Assembly: GCF_006483445.1 (NCBI RefSeq)
Contig: NZ_PPPT01000128.1
Span: 1 to 34,611, forward strand
From: Bradyrhizobium guangdongense
GTDB lineage: Bacteria; Pseudomonadota; Alphaproteobacteria; Rhizobiales; Xanthobacteraceae
Length of the DNA: 34,611 nt
Direction: 5' to 3'
Position 1 is the stretch's first letter. Each line of letters opens with the position of its first letter. Positions 1 to 7,731 of the stretch are shown piece after piece. The notes beneath the pieces are model-generated. The model had not been told where the DNA came from. It searched no databases and saw only the letters and a program-made list of their open reading frames with translations. Position numbers and translations under genes: made by a program.

Positions 1-11
1 CCTCACCCCAA

Positions 12-37
12 CCCTCTCCCCGCAAGCGGGGAGAGGG
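12..37. repeat. Palindromic repeat / terminator-like hairpin
   Basis: Perfect 12-bp arms (ccctctccccgc, 12-23, and its complement, 26-37) separated by two bases. It lies just past the stop codon of the minus-strand aminotransferase. A very similar hairpin core (ccccgc-aa-gcgggg) recurs at 3278-3291, so this is probably a dispersed genomic repeat that may also end transcription. No T-run follows on the minus strand, so the terminator role is an inference. Confidence 0.6.
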
Positions 38-65
38 GGAGGAGAGAGCGGTGCTCGCGTCGGCC

Positions 66-1730
66 TCAGCGCCCAAAACGCCTGGCGAGCATTTCTTTCA
101 AAATCTGCCGCTTGATCTGCTTGTTGGTGAGCGCGCCGTCGTGCCACCAGAAGCCGTCGGCCTTCATCTTCTTGGCGGCGCGGACGAAACGCTCGGCGAC
201 TTCGGCGAAGTCGGCATCGCTGTAGTTCAAGCTGAAGATCAGCCGTCCGGTGCCGACCCAGCTCAGCGACAGGCCCTCGGCGCGCAGGTAATATTGCAGC
301 ATCCAGTTGTAGCGGGACGGGGTGGTGTATTTGACCGTCCAGATCGACGAGAAGTTGGCGAACCGCACCGGCAGGTCGGCGTCGGTCATCATCTGATTGA
401 GTTTTTGCGTGCGGCCGTCCCAGGTCGCATCCAGACCGTCATAGATTGCGCGGAAGTTCGGGCTGGCGAGCCGGCTCAAGAACTCGTCCATCGCCGTCAT
501 GACGTAGGGATGCGAGTTGAAGGTGCCGCGCGCGAAGCAGATGTCGGCGGGGCGGTCGTCACGGAAGCGCCGCATGAGATCACGTTTGCCGCAGACGACG
601 CCGACCGGCAGGCCGCCGGCAAGGCTCTTGCCGTAGGTCACCATGTCGGCGCGCACGCCAAAATACTCCTGCGCGCCACCGGCGGCGAGGCGGAAGCCGA
701 CGAAGACCTCGTCAAGAATCAGGACGATGCCGCGTTGGTCGCAGACCTCGCGGAGCTGCTTCAGCCATTCGGTGTAGGTCGCACGGTCGAAGTTGCCGCC
801 GCGCGAGGAATCGACCAGCGAGGAATCGCCGGGCGCGTTGCTGTTCGGGTGCAGGCCTTGCAGCGGATTGACCAGCACGCAGGCGATGTCCTTGCGCGTG
901 CGCAGCACGTGCAGCGTCTTCTCGGACATTTCGGCGAGCGTATAGGTCTCGTGCGCGGCGATGGGGTTGCCGACGCCGGGCTGCACGTCGCCCCACCAGC
1001 CGTGATAGGCCCCCGCAAAACGGACGAGATGCGTGCGCTTGGTATGGTAGCGCGCGAGCCGCACGGCCTGCATCACGGCCTCGGTGCCGGACATGTGGAA
1101 GGAGATTTCGTCCAGCCCCGAGATCTGGCGGAGCCGCGCGACGTTTTCGAGGATGACGGGATGGTAGGGCCCGAGCACCGGCCCCAGCGCATGCGCGCGC
1201 TTCTCGGCGCCTTCGATGCACTCCTTGTAAAAGTCGTTGCCAAAAATGTTGACGCCGTAGGAGCCGGTGAGGTCGTAGGAGGTGTTGCCGTCGACGTCAG
1301 TGACGGTGACACCGCTCGAGGACTCCATGAAGGTCGAGGTGCCCAGATGTTCGCGGACGAGGCGCGAGAACTGGAACGGCACGCGGTAGGTCTCGGTGAA
1401 TTGCAGGTCGGAGATCGTCTCGACCGCCTCCTTGGTCATCGCGCGGCCCTTGGGGTAACGCTCGGCGTAAAGCTTGGCGAGACGGAAGAACGCGTCCTTG
1501 CGCTGGGCCGCGACATTCACGGGCGCGCCGTCGCAGGCAAAGTATGTGTCGCCTTCGAACTCGTAGAACGGGAGCAGCTTTGCCACCCGGCGCGACATCT
1601 TGGAATGCCCGGCGAGCGAGCGATGTTTGGCGCGGGAGAGTTCGACTCGCGCTTTCAGCTTCGGGAAGACAGCGGCAGCGGACGCTGCGGCGGCCACGGA
1701 CAATGAGAGAATCGGGAGTGTCGTTTCCAT
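66..1730 (-). CDS. Class III PLP-dependent aminotransferase (glutamate-1-semialdehyde aminomutase-like)
   Basis: A fold-type I, class III pyridoxal-phosphate enzyme of 554 residues. SGTEA (214-218) is the phosphate-binding loop, AYHGW (241-245) the ring-stacking region, LILDEV (337-342) holds the cofactor Asp340, and TYGKSLAGG holds the Schiff-base Lys368. The best family resemblance is to glutamate-1-semialdehyde 2,1-aminomutase and related transaminases. It is about 120 residues longer than the usual 430, with an extra N-terminal region that begins with a hydrophobic stretch (about 6-22), perhaps a membrane anchor. That extension and the lack of haem genes nearby argue against a housekeeping HemL; the substrate is unknown. 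The start at 1730 has no clear ribosome binding site, and Met45 (codon at 1598) is an alternative. It faces the decarboxylase gene with only 35 bp between the two start codons. Confidence 0.85.
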   Translation of the reverse strand: METTLPILSLSVAAAASAAAVFPKLKARVELSRAKHRSLAGHSKMSRRVAKLLPFYEFEGDTYFACDGAPVNVAAQRKDAFFRLAKLYAERYPKGRAMTKEAVETISDLQFTETYRVPFQFSRLVREHLGTSTFMESSSGVTVTDVDGNTSYDLTGSYGVNIFGNDFYKECIEGAEKRAHALGPVLGPYHPVILENVARLRQISGLDEISFHMSGTEAVMQAVRLARYHTKRTHLVRFAGAYHGWWGDVQPGVGNPIAAHETYTLAEMSEKTLHVLRTRKDIACVLVNPLQGLHPNSNAPGDSSLVDSSRGGNFDRATYTEWLKQLREVCDQRGIVLILDEVFVGFRLAAGGAQEYFGVRADMVTYGKSLAGGLPVGVVCGKRDLMRRFRDDRPADICFARGTFNSHPYVMTAMDEFLSRLASPNFRAIYDGLDATWDGRTQKLNQMMTDADLPVRFANFSSIWTVKYTTPSRYNWMLQYYLRAEGLSLSWVGTGRLIFSLNYSDADFAEVAERFVRAAKKMKADGFWWHDGALTNKQIKRQILKEMLARRFGR

Positions 1731-1765
1731 GACAACAAGCGCTAATACTGCGAGCTGACAGATTC

Positions 1766-2629
1766 ATGACAGTCAAAGCCCTCATCGCCTCTTTCACCCA
1801 GCAGGAAGACCTCAATTTCCTGCTCACCAACCGCATCCCCCGCGCCGCGCTGACCCGCTTCATGGGCTGGTTCTCCAAGATCGAGAACCCGCTGGTGCGG
1901 GATGTCTCGATCGCGCTGTGGAAGCTGTTCTCCGATCTCGATCTGTCGGAGGCGCGCAAGACTCACTTCAAGAGCCTGCACGATTGCTTCACCCGCGAGC
2001 TCAAGCCCGGCCTGCGTCCCTTCGACATGGATCCTGGGATCGTCGCGAGTCCGTCGGACGGCATCGTTGGTGCCCACGGCAGGATCGCCGACACCGAGCT
2101 GTTCCAGGTCAAGGGCGCGCCGTATTCGCTGCTCGATCTCGTCGGTGACCCCGCCCTCGTCGAGCAGCATCGCAACGGATCCTTCCTCACGGTGCGGCTG
2201 ACCTCGAGCATGTATCATCGCTTCCACGCCCCCTATGACGCGCATATCGAGCGCGTGACGCTGATCCATGGCGACGTCTGGAACGTCAATCCGATCGCGC
2301 TGAAGCGGGTGGAGCGTCTGTTTTGCAAGAACGAGCGCGCGGTGATCCGCACGCATCTCAGCTCCGGCGAGGCGGTGACGCTGGTGCCGGTTGCGGCGAT
2401 TCTGGTGGCCAGCATCCGCCTGCATTTCCTCGATAGGGTCTTGAACGCGCAGACGCGCGGACCGGTCAACTTTCCCTGCGACGTCAACGTGAGGAAGGGT
2501 GACGAGCTCGGCTGGTTCGAGCACGGCTCGACGATCATCATCCTCGCGCCGGGCGATTTTACGTTCTGCGACGGTATCGCGGAAGGTACGCGCATCCGCG
2601 CGGGTCAGGCGCTGCTGAGAAGAAAGTAG
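1766..2629 (+). CDS. psd: Phosphatidylserine decarboxylase proenzyme
   Basis: Converts phosphatidylserine to phosphatidylethanolamine at the inner membrane. The 287-residue protein has the family's key parts: SPSDG with the catalytic Asp98, YHRFHAP with His151 and His154, and a C-terminal HGST motif in which Ser255 should become the pyruvoyl group after self-cleavage between Gly254 and Ser255. The usual LGST is HGST here. The length matches the E. coli-type enzyme rather than the shorter (about 230-residue) form that rhizobia carry beside pssA, and no pssA is next to it. This may therefore be a second or accessory decarboxylase. The start ATG at 1766 has only a weak ribosome binding site. Confidence 0.9.
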   Translation: MTVKALIASFTQQEDLNFLLTNRIPRAALTRFMGWFSKIENPLVRDVSIALWKLFSDLDLSEARKTHFKSLHDCFTRELKPGLRPFDMDPGIVASPSDGIVGAHGRIADTELFQVKGAPYSLLDLVGDPALVEQHRNGSFLTVRLTSSMYHRFHAPYDAHIERVTLIHGDVWNVNPIALKRVERLFCKNERAVIRTHLSSGEAVTLVPVAAILVASIRLHFLDRVLNAQTRGPVNFPCDVNVRKGDELGWFEHGSTIIILAPGDFTFCDGIAEGTRIRAGQALLRRK

Positions 2630-2695
2630 CCTTCAATCTGCCGCGCCGGCCGCCTATATCCTCTCGCGGGACGGTTCGAACGGTGGATTTGAGAG

Positions 2696-3262
2696 ATGGC
2701 GCGGGCGCCGGTCATGGCGGCGGGTGGAATCGTGTTGCGGCGGGGCGAGACGCCGCTGATCGCGGTCGTGCGCCAGCGCAAGCGCAATGAATGGGTGTTG
2801 CCGAAGGGCAAGCTCGACGACGGCGAGACGCCGAGGGAAGCCGCGCATCGCGAGGTGCTTGAAGAGACCGGCCACGATGTCGTCGTGCACGAGTTTGTGG
2901 GCACGCTCGCCTATCAGATGGGCGGTGGCACCAAGGTCGTGCACTTCTGGCGCATGGAAGCCGGCGGCGCGCCGGTCCGCAAGCTCTCGAACGACATCAA
3001 GGCGGTGGACTGGGTGACGCTGGACGAGGCCCTCAAGCGCCTCTCGCGCGAATATGAGCGCGCGTTTCTGAGCCATGTCGGCCCGATCGCACTCGCGGCG
3101 GCCGGCATCACGTCAGCGATCGAGATGGAGGCAACGCCGCCGCTCGCGGCCGACGCCATCGATGCCACCATGCAGACCCTGACGCCCGCCGAAGCTGCTT
3201 CTGTCACGGAGCGTCCCGGTCTGTTGCACAAGGTCAAATCCTGGCTGCGCGGAGAGGCGTGA
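2696..3262 (+). CDS. Nudix hydrolase
   Basis: A 188-residue pyrophosphohydrolase. The Nudix box GX5EX7REUXEEXGU is complete: Gly38, Glu44, then REVLEETGH at 52-60, with the metal-binding Glu56/Glu57. The start (MAAGGIVLRR...) and the WVLPKGKLDDGET segment resemble the diadenosine-polyphosphate / MutT-like branch, so a house-cleaning nucleotide hydrolase is likely, but the substrate cannot be read from sequence. The C-terminal 60 residues lie outside the Nudix fold. It sits 66 bp after psd on the same strand, so the two could be co-transcribed. It converges with the FecR gene. Confidence 0.88.
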   Translation: MARAPVMAAGGIVLRRGETPLIAVVRQRKRNEWVLPKGKLDDGETPREAAHREVLEETGHDVVVHEFVGTLAYQMGGGTKVVHFWRMEAGGAPVRKLSNDIKAVDWVTLDEALKRLSREYERAFLSHVGPIALAAAGITSAIEMEATPPLAADAIDATMQTLTPAEAASVTERPGLLHKVKSWLRGEA

Positions 3263-3272
3263 TCCTTCTTTA

Positions 3273-3296
3273 CCTCGCCCCGCAAGCGGGGAGAGG
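3273..3296. terminator. Shared hairpin between convergent genes
   Basis: Core arms ccccgc (3278-3283) and gcgggg (3286-3291), extended by cctc/gagg outside a small mismatch. It sits between the stop of the Nudix gene (3262) and the stop of the convergent FecR gene (3329), so it could end both transcripts. The core matches the repeat at 12-37, which points to a dispersed element reused as a terminator. Confidence 0.55.
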
Positions 3297-3328
3297 GAGT
3301 GCACCGTCGCTGCGGATCCAGTGACGAA

Positions 3329-4840
3329 CTAACGCCGCTCCTTCTCCTTCGGCGCCGGTGCCGGCTTGCGCGGCGCTGCGACAGGTCGCTGTGCACCGGG
3401 CAGGCGCTGCTGGAATCCGGGCTGACGTAATCCGCCCTGCGGCGCCGGGAGCGCTGCCGGCGCGCCGCCTTGTCCGGGCTGCAATCCCGTGCGCGGCGTC
3501 TGTGATGGAGGCGTCACGCCCGGCTGCGTCGGCGTGGTGCCGCCTTGCTGCGGCGGCGTCTGACCAGTGCGCGGCAATTGCGCAGGCGGCGTGCCGCCGG
3601 GCTGCGTGGTCTGGCCTGCGCGCGGCGGCGTGCCCGTTGGCTGACCGGTGCCTTGCGGCTGCCCTTGGCCCGCACGCGGCGCGCCCGGAGTCTGTCCTTG
3701 TCCTGCGCGGGGCGTGCCTTGTCCCGCGCGCGGCGTGCCCGGCTGCACGGCGCCGCCTTGCCGCTGCGGTGGCTGCGTGCCCTGGCGGTTAGGCGCACCC
3801 GGCGGCGTCTGCTGGCCCGGACGCCTCTGGCCCGGCTGTCCGTTCGGAAGCTGTTGCTGTCCCGGCTGTGCCGGCACCGCGTTCGGGCGTTGTTGCTGCT
3901 GCGGCGGTTGACCCGGCGGTCCCGAACGCTGCGGGCGGTTGGGATTGAGCACGGTCGGATTGGCGCGGCGGAAGTCGCGCTGCTCGGTGACGATCTGCCG
4001 GCCCGTGGTCTGCGCCAGATGCACCTGGCGGACAAAACCCTGATCGCGCGCGATCTGCTGTGGCGCGATGGTGATCGGCACGGCGGCGAAGCGCACGCCG
4101 CCGGTGCCGGGCCGGATCGCAAAGCCGCTGGACGCCTGGGTCAGAAAGCCGAGCCGGCCGCCGCTGGTGCGATCGTTGACCTCGATGCGTCCGACCCGCC
4201 CGTCGGCATCGGGATAGAGTTTGATGTTGACGTTGTTGGCCGCGGCTGCCGTCGCGCTCACACCCTCCGGTACCTCGACGACGCCGGTGGTGCCGCGAAT
4301 GCCGAGCGTCGCTGTCGGCGTCGTGATCGTCATGTCGCCGGTCTTGGCCACCGCCGCGGCGACAAAGGCCACCGTGCCCTTGCCGACGTCAAAAATCGCC
4401 GCGTTCTGCTTGCCGCCGTCCTCATAGACATAATTGTCGATGGTGATTTTCGAGGAGGCCGAGAGATTGAACGTGGTGGAATCGTTGAAGGTGATGCTGA
4501 GCGCTGAGCTCGACGCCGTCTGCACGGTGTCGTTGAGATAGATGTCGTCGCGGACTTTCAGCGCGATCGAGTTCTTGTTGCGGATCACGGTCGCGATCCC
4601 CGTGACCGTCGCCACGTTGCCGATCGGCTCCTCGACGGGCTCGGCTGCAGGTGCTGCGGCGGCAGGGGCTTGCGGTGCCGCCGGTGTCGGCTGAGGTGTC
4701 GGTTGCGCCTGCGGCTGGGCCTGCGCGAGCTCGATCTGCTCGGACGCATGGGCATCACGCGTGCCGATCAAGACAAGCGCCAGCAACGGAAGCGCCAACA
4801 ACGGAGAGGCGCAGCGGCGCCAGGCCAGCATCAATGCCAC
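3329..4840 (-). CDS. FecR-domain secreted protein with long Pro/Gln/Gly-rich tail
   Basis: A 503-residue exported protein. Residues 1-32 are a signal peptide ending near DAHA-S. A Gln/Pro/Ala-rich linker (about 37-72) precedes a FecR domain (about 75-180: VATVTGIATVIRNKNS..., then VRDDIYLNDTVQT and a DSTTFNLSASSKI segment). Residues after about 290 are low-complexity, with repeated P-R-A-G-Q, G-Q-P and T-P-P units. Lone FecR-domain proteins of this kind are common in rhizobia and are not the FecI/FecR/FecA iron sensors; no sigma factor or TonB receptor lies beside it. A surface or periplasmic scaffold role is a guess. The GTG start at 4840 has no good ribosome binding site (the bases upstream are pyrimidine-rich), so the in-frame ATG at 4831 is also possible. 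Confidence 0.8.
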   Translation of the reverse strand: MALMLAWRRCASPLLALPLLALVLIGTRDAHASEQIELAQAQPQAQPTPQPTPAAPQAPAAAAPAAEPVEEPIGNVATVTGIATVIRNKNSIALKVRDDIYLNDTVQTASSSALSITFNDSTTFNLSASSKITIDNYVYEDGGKQNAAIFDVGKGTVAFVAAAVAKTGDMTITTPTATLGIRGTTGVVEVPEGVSATAAAANNVNIKLYPDADGRVGRIEVNDRTSGGRLGFLTQASSGFAIRPGTGGVRFAAVPITIAPQQIARDQGFVRQVHLAQTTGRQIVTEQRDFRRANPTVLNPNRPQRSGPPGQPPQQQQRPNAVPAQPGQQQLPNGQPGQRRPGQQTPPGAPNRQGTQPPQRQGGAVQPGTPRAGQGTPRAGQGQTPGAPRAGQGQPQGTGQPTGTPPRAGQTTQPGGTPPAQLPRTGQTPPQQGGTTPTQPGVTPPSQTPRTGLQPGQGGAPAALPAPQGGLRQPGFQQRLPGAQRPVAAPRKPAPAPKEKERR

Positions 4841-4942
4841 GAGGAGAGTCCCGGTCGGAAACAGGCGAGGTCGTCGGATTTCAGCCGGGGCCGGCTGAAC
4901 GGCGGATGAACGCTTGTGTCACAAGCGCCATCCACGAGCAAA

Positions 4943-4972
4943 CGCCACGCCCCGGTCTCTCGGGACGTGGCG
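4943..4972 (-). terminator. Hairpin downstream of the small Cys-rich gene
   Basis: Arms cgccacg (4943-4949) and cgtggcg (4966-4972), with an inner stem cccg (4951-4954) / cggg (4961-4964). It lies 25 bp past the stop codon of the minus-strand gene ending at 4997. No clear U-run follows, so its strength as a terminator is uncertain. Confidence 0.5.
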
Positions 4973-4996
4973 CCATCATCATGCCGGGATGTTGGA

Positions 4997-5311
4997 TCAG
5001 CCGCGCTTGTGCGGATTGATGTTCATCGGCTTGGAAGCTTTTGCCGGCGAGTAGTTGGCGGGCGTCGCCGCGGGCTCGGGGCGGAAGACGGCCTTGCAGC
5101 CGTCGCTGAGCTGCGAACGGTTGCGGATCATGCAGGCGGTCACGCGATCGACGTCGGGAATTTCGGAGCTGCAGAGGCGCATCGCGTCGCCGGTGCACAT
5201 CTGCTCCTGCTCCTGCGAGTAGGCGAGGGCCGCCGTCGAAAGCGCGCCCAGCATGAAGGTCGCAGCCACGAGCATGGTGCAGTTGCGGATCGTCGAAGCG
5301 ATGAAAGCCAT
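4997..5311 (-). CDS. Small secreted Cys-rich protein (GLG1-type repeat-like)
   Basis: 104 residues with an N-terminal signal peptide (hydrophobic 11-30, likely cut after ALA). The mature part has a four-cysteine pattern: MCTGDAMRLC, then RVTACMIRN, then LSDGCKAVF. This C-x8-C...P...RV..C...N...LS..C...F layout resembles the Cys-rich repeat known from the Golgi GLG1 family, also found in small exported alphaproteobacterial proteins. Two disulfides in the periplasm are likely. The function is unknown. The start is supported by an AAGGGGA ribosome binding site just upstream. It lies between two other envelope-protein genes on the same strand but has its own downstream hairpin. Confidence 0.8.
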   Translation of the reverse strand: MAFIASTIRNCTMLVAATFMLGALSTAALAYSQEQEQMCTGDAMRLCSSEIPDVDRVTACMIRNRSQLSDGCKAVFRPEPAATPANYSPAKASKPMNINPHKRG

Positions 5312-5458
5312 TCTGTTGTCCCCTTGGAACTTGTGAGGCGCCGGTCGCGGCGCTTCGTCGGGCGGGACAAGTAGGGGCAGGTCGTTTCAGGAATTTGTCG
5401 TGCAAACGTAAAATGGTTTCGTCGCACGCGGCTTTTGTTTCGTTAACGCACTCTTCAG

Positions 5459-5491
5459 CATCCGAGGCGCGCTCGTCGCGCGCCTCGGATG
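5459..5491 (-). terminator. Strong perfect hairpin after the DUF2147 gene
   Basis: Perfect 14-bp arms (5459-5472 and 5478-5491, catccgaggcgcgc and its complement) around a five-base loop. It starts 8 bp past the stop of the minus-strand gene at 5499. No T-run follows on that strand, but the stem is long and G+C rich, so it is a likely terminator or 3'-end stabiliser. Confidence 0.65.
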
Positions 5492-5498
5492 TCTCGTA

Positions 5499-6287
5499 TT
5501 AACTGACGCGCTTCCAGGTCTGGCCGCCGCAGAACATGCCGCCGAAAGCACAGCCCTGCACGCGCAGTGCGTTCGGACCCTTCATCGCGATCGTCGAGTC
5601 GTAGTTGCGGCCGGAGTCGGGGTCATGAATGCGGCCGGTCCACTTGGCGCCGTCAGGACGCATGTTGATCAAAATCTTCTCGTTGGTCTTCTCGGCATAG
5701 CCGCAGAGATTGGTGCCGCACTGTTCGACGCGGACGTTGCCCTTGTTCTCTTCGGTCGCCCAGATGCCGAGCGGCGTGGTCGGCGCGACAACCGGGGCAG
5801 GCGCAGCGGCAACCGGAGCCGGAGCGGTCACTGCCGGCGCAGCAACGGGAGCCGGAGGAGCGACGGGCGCGGGAGCAGTCGTCGTCGTGGTGGTGTCGAA
5901 GCCGACGCCAGGCGTTGCAGCGGCCACGGTGGTGGACGGCGCGGCTGGCGCGGTGACGGTCGGGGCAACGGGAGCGGGCGCCTGCACCTGGGTCTGCGGC
6001 GCGGGCTGCGGAGCGACTGGTGCGGGCGCGGGCGTCGTCGTGCTGTTCGAGGCGACGTCGTCGTCATCCTTCGAACCAAAACCCTTGAGGTCGATGTTCT
6101 TCAGCGTGATCGGCTTGTCCGACAGGCCGGGCGCCAAGATGGTGACGCAGTTGAGCGAGGCGCAGTTCTTCGGCGCCTGGATGTGAATCTTCTGTCCTTC
6201 GATCTGGAAGGAGATCGAGCTGCCGGCATGTGCTGCGGCGGTCGATGCAAGGAAAAGAGCGGCGGCGGCGATACTGAGCTTGTTCAT
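5499..6287 (-). CDS. Exported DUF2147-domain protein, paralogue A
   Basis: 262 residues from the ATG at 6287, chosen because a GGGAGG ribosome binding site lies just upstream and a clean signal peptide follows (MNKLSIAAAALFLASTAAAHAG). A longer reading to 6431 has no signal sequence. The N-terminal module (SISFQIEGQKIHIQAPKNC..., two Cys) is followed by a long Ala/Pro/Val/Thr linker. The C-terminal DUF2147 domain (LGIWATEENKGNVRVEQCG... to the end) has two Cys pairs, CGTNLC and CAFGGMFC. DUF2147 proteins are periplasmic and of unknown function. The divergent neighbour at 6486 has the same architecture and is a paralogue. Confidence 0.85.
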   Translation of the reverse strand: MNKLSIAAAALFLASTAAAHAGSSISFQIEGQKIHIQAPKNCASLNCVTILAPGLSDKPITLKNIDLKGFGSKDDDDVASNSTTTPAPAPVAPQPAPQTQVQAPAPVAPTVTAPAAPSTTVAAATPGVGFDTTTTTTAPAPVAPPAPVAAPAVTAPAPVAAAPAPVVAPTTPLGIWATEENKGNVRVEQCGTNLCGYAEKTNEKILINMRPDGAKWTGRIHDPDSGRNYDSTIAMKGPNALRVQGCAFGGMFCGGQTWKRVS

Positions 6288-6373
6288 GATAGCCTCCCAA
6301 GATGCTCGTGATGGCCTGAAGTCGGTGGAACCGGATGCGTGGTTCGACCCTACGCCGCCTGCCGCACGCCTTC

Positions 6374-6389
6374 TGTGACCGACGTCACG
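6374..6389. promoter_or_regulatory. Crp-like palindrome between divergent DUF2147 genes
   Basis: TGTGA (6374-6378), six bases, TCACG (6385-6389). This matches nine of the ten conserved bases of the Crp consensus TGTGA-N6-TCACA. It lies 87 bp from the start of the minus-strand gene and 97 bp from the start of the plus-strand gene, in the only intergenic region they share. Binding is inferred from the motif; a short match can occur by chance. Confidence 0.4.
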
Positions 6390-6485
6390 ACGCTCCGCCC
6401 GGTCCGCCAGCAACAAGGTGAGCCAGGTCACATTCAGCCCGCATGACCTTCCCGTATCGTTCCAGCCATCTTCTGGGAGGCTGCG

Positions 6486-7334
6486 ATGAAACGCTTTGGA
6501 ATGTTCATCGTCCTGATGGCGATCAGCTCATCCGCCAATGCCGGGTCCTACTCCTTTGTGATCGGTGGCCGGCACATCCATATCGAGGCGCCGCGGAATT
6601 GCAGGTCGAGCTCGTGTGTCTCGGTGCAGTCCTTCGAACGCAAGTCCGAGCCGAGAGATCAGCCGGTGGCCGCGCCGGTTGCCGCCCCCGTGAGTCCGCC
6701 GGCACCGGCGGCCGCTCCGGCATCAGCGCCAGCCTGCGCGCCAGCGCCCGCACCCGCCGCGATAAAGCCGGCTGCGCCGATCATTGCCGCGGCGCCACCA
6801 CCTCCGCCGCCGACAGCGCCGGTGCTTGCGTCGACCACCGCGCAGGACGTCACATTGCCGCCGTTGCCAAAGCTCGAGCCGCCGAAGTTCGAGTTGCCGC
6901 AGACGTCGTCGCTCGCGCCTCCGCCTCCGGTCAAAGCGGACGTTACGCCGGTCTCGCAGCGGACCGAGGATGATCCCGCCGACCTGCCGCTCGGCCAATG
7001 GGAAACCGCCGAAGGCAAGGGCACCGTCCGCATCGAGCGCTGCGGTACCGCGCTCTGCGGCTACGCGCTGACCGAGACCGCCTCGGACAAGGGCGAGAGC
7101 GTGCTCGTCAACATGAAGTCGAAATCAGCCTCCGTCTGGAGCGGCAGCGTCTACAGTCGCGACACCGGCAACACCTATTATGCGACCATGACGCTGAAGA
7201 GCGCGAACCGGCTCCACGTCGAAGCCTGCGCGCTCGGCCGCTTCTTCTGCTCCGGCAACGACTGGACGCGGATCGAGGAGCGGCAGGGCAAGCTGCTGAC
7301 GACACAGCGGCAGTGGAGCGGCGCACGGTCGTAG
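6486..7334 (+). CDS. Exported DUF2147-domain protein, paralogue B
   Basis: 282 residues. A signal peptide (1-19, ending near ANA-G) is followed by an N-terminal module (SYSFVIGGRHIHIEAPRNC, then SSCVSV) that lines up with the same region of the divergent gene at 5499-6287. A Pro/Ala-rich linker of about 120 residues leads to a C-terminal DUF2147 domain (LGQWETAEGKGTVRIERCG onward) with CGTALC and CALGRFFC. The start has a TGGGAGG ribosome binding site, and the same GGGAGGCT core precedes the divergent gene. The two genes look like an inverted duplication followed by divergence of the linkers. Periplasmic; function unknown. Confidence 0.85.
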   Translation: MKRFGMFIVLMAISSSANAGSYSFVIGGRHIHIEAPRNCRSSSCVSVQSFERKSEPRDQPVAAPVAAPVSPPAPAAAPASAPACAPAPAPAAIKPAAPIIAAAPPPPPPTAPVLASTTAQDVTLPPLPKLEPPKFELPQTSSLAPPPPVKADVTPVSQRTEDDPADLPLGQWETAEGKGTVRIERCGTALCGYALTETASDKGESVLVNMKSKSASVWSGSVYSRDTGNTYYATMTLKSANRLHVEACALGRFFCSGNDWTRIEERQGKLLTTQRQWSGARS

Positions 7335-7406
7335 TCGATGCCACCCTCTCCTGGAGGGCCCTCCAGGACCGGATCATGTTGCTCGAACTTCTGATCACAC
7401 AACAAA

Positions 7407-7443
7407 ACGCCCGACGGCCGGAAACACCAGCGACGCCGGGCGT
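7407..7443. terminator. Inverted repeat after paralogue B
   Basis: Arms acgcccg (7407-7413) and cgggcgt (7437-7443) around a 23-base loop that can itself partly pair. It lies between the stop of the plus-strand gene (7334) and the stop of the minus-strand small ORF (7471), so it may serve both. A weak call because the loop is long. Confidence 0.35.
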
Positions 7444-7470
7444 CATGTCAATGCGACACTCAAAAGCGGA

Positions 7471-7554
7471 CTAGATCACGCCGAGGACGATTGCTCCGAC
7501 AAAGGCCATTGCGAGGTACGCGGTGGCAACGCTCAGTCTCACACCGAACGTCAT
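7471..7554 (-). CDS. 27-residue single-pass membrane peptide
   Basis: An ORF of 27 codons plus stop, from an ATG at 7554 with a GGGAG ribosome binding site about seven bases upstream. After a short polar start (MTFGVRL) almost the whole product is one hydrophobic segment (SVATAYLAMAFVGAIVLGVI). The charge pattern fits a small inner-membrane protein. It occupies the otherwise gene-free stretch 7335-7731. A longer in-frame start at 7689 exists, but the added residues look unconstrained. I do not know a named family. Confidence 0.5.
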   Translation of the reverse strand: MTFGVRLSVATAYLAMAFVGAIVLGVI

Positions 7555-7731
7555 GCAGGGCTCCCTCATATCGCGCGGTATCAGCGCAGTTTTCGAGGTT
7601 AACAGGGAGTTGCTCTCCCAAAAAGTCAGCCTTGCTGTCGCTCGCCCGGTGGTCCACAGGCTCGCATGGTTAAAGAAACGTGAAATCAACGCGTTGAAGA
7701 GTCCTTAAATATATTCGCCCAACGTGCCCGC

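Noticed and set aside
51..1706. A 551-codon plus-strand frame over the aminotransferase
   Set aside because: It is a reverse-frame shadow of a gene with intact PLP motifs; no ribosome binding site or domain supports it.
3500..3900. Repeated units that could suggest a CRISPR array
   Set aside because: The repeats are short, in frame, and encode the Pro/Gln/Gly tail of the FecR-domain protein; no regular spacers are present.
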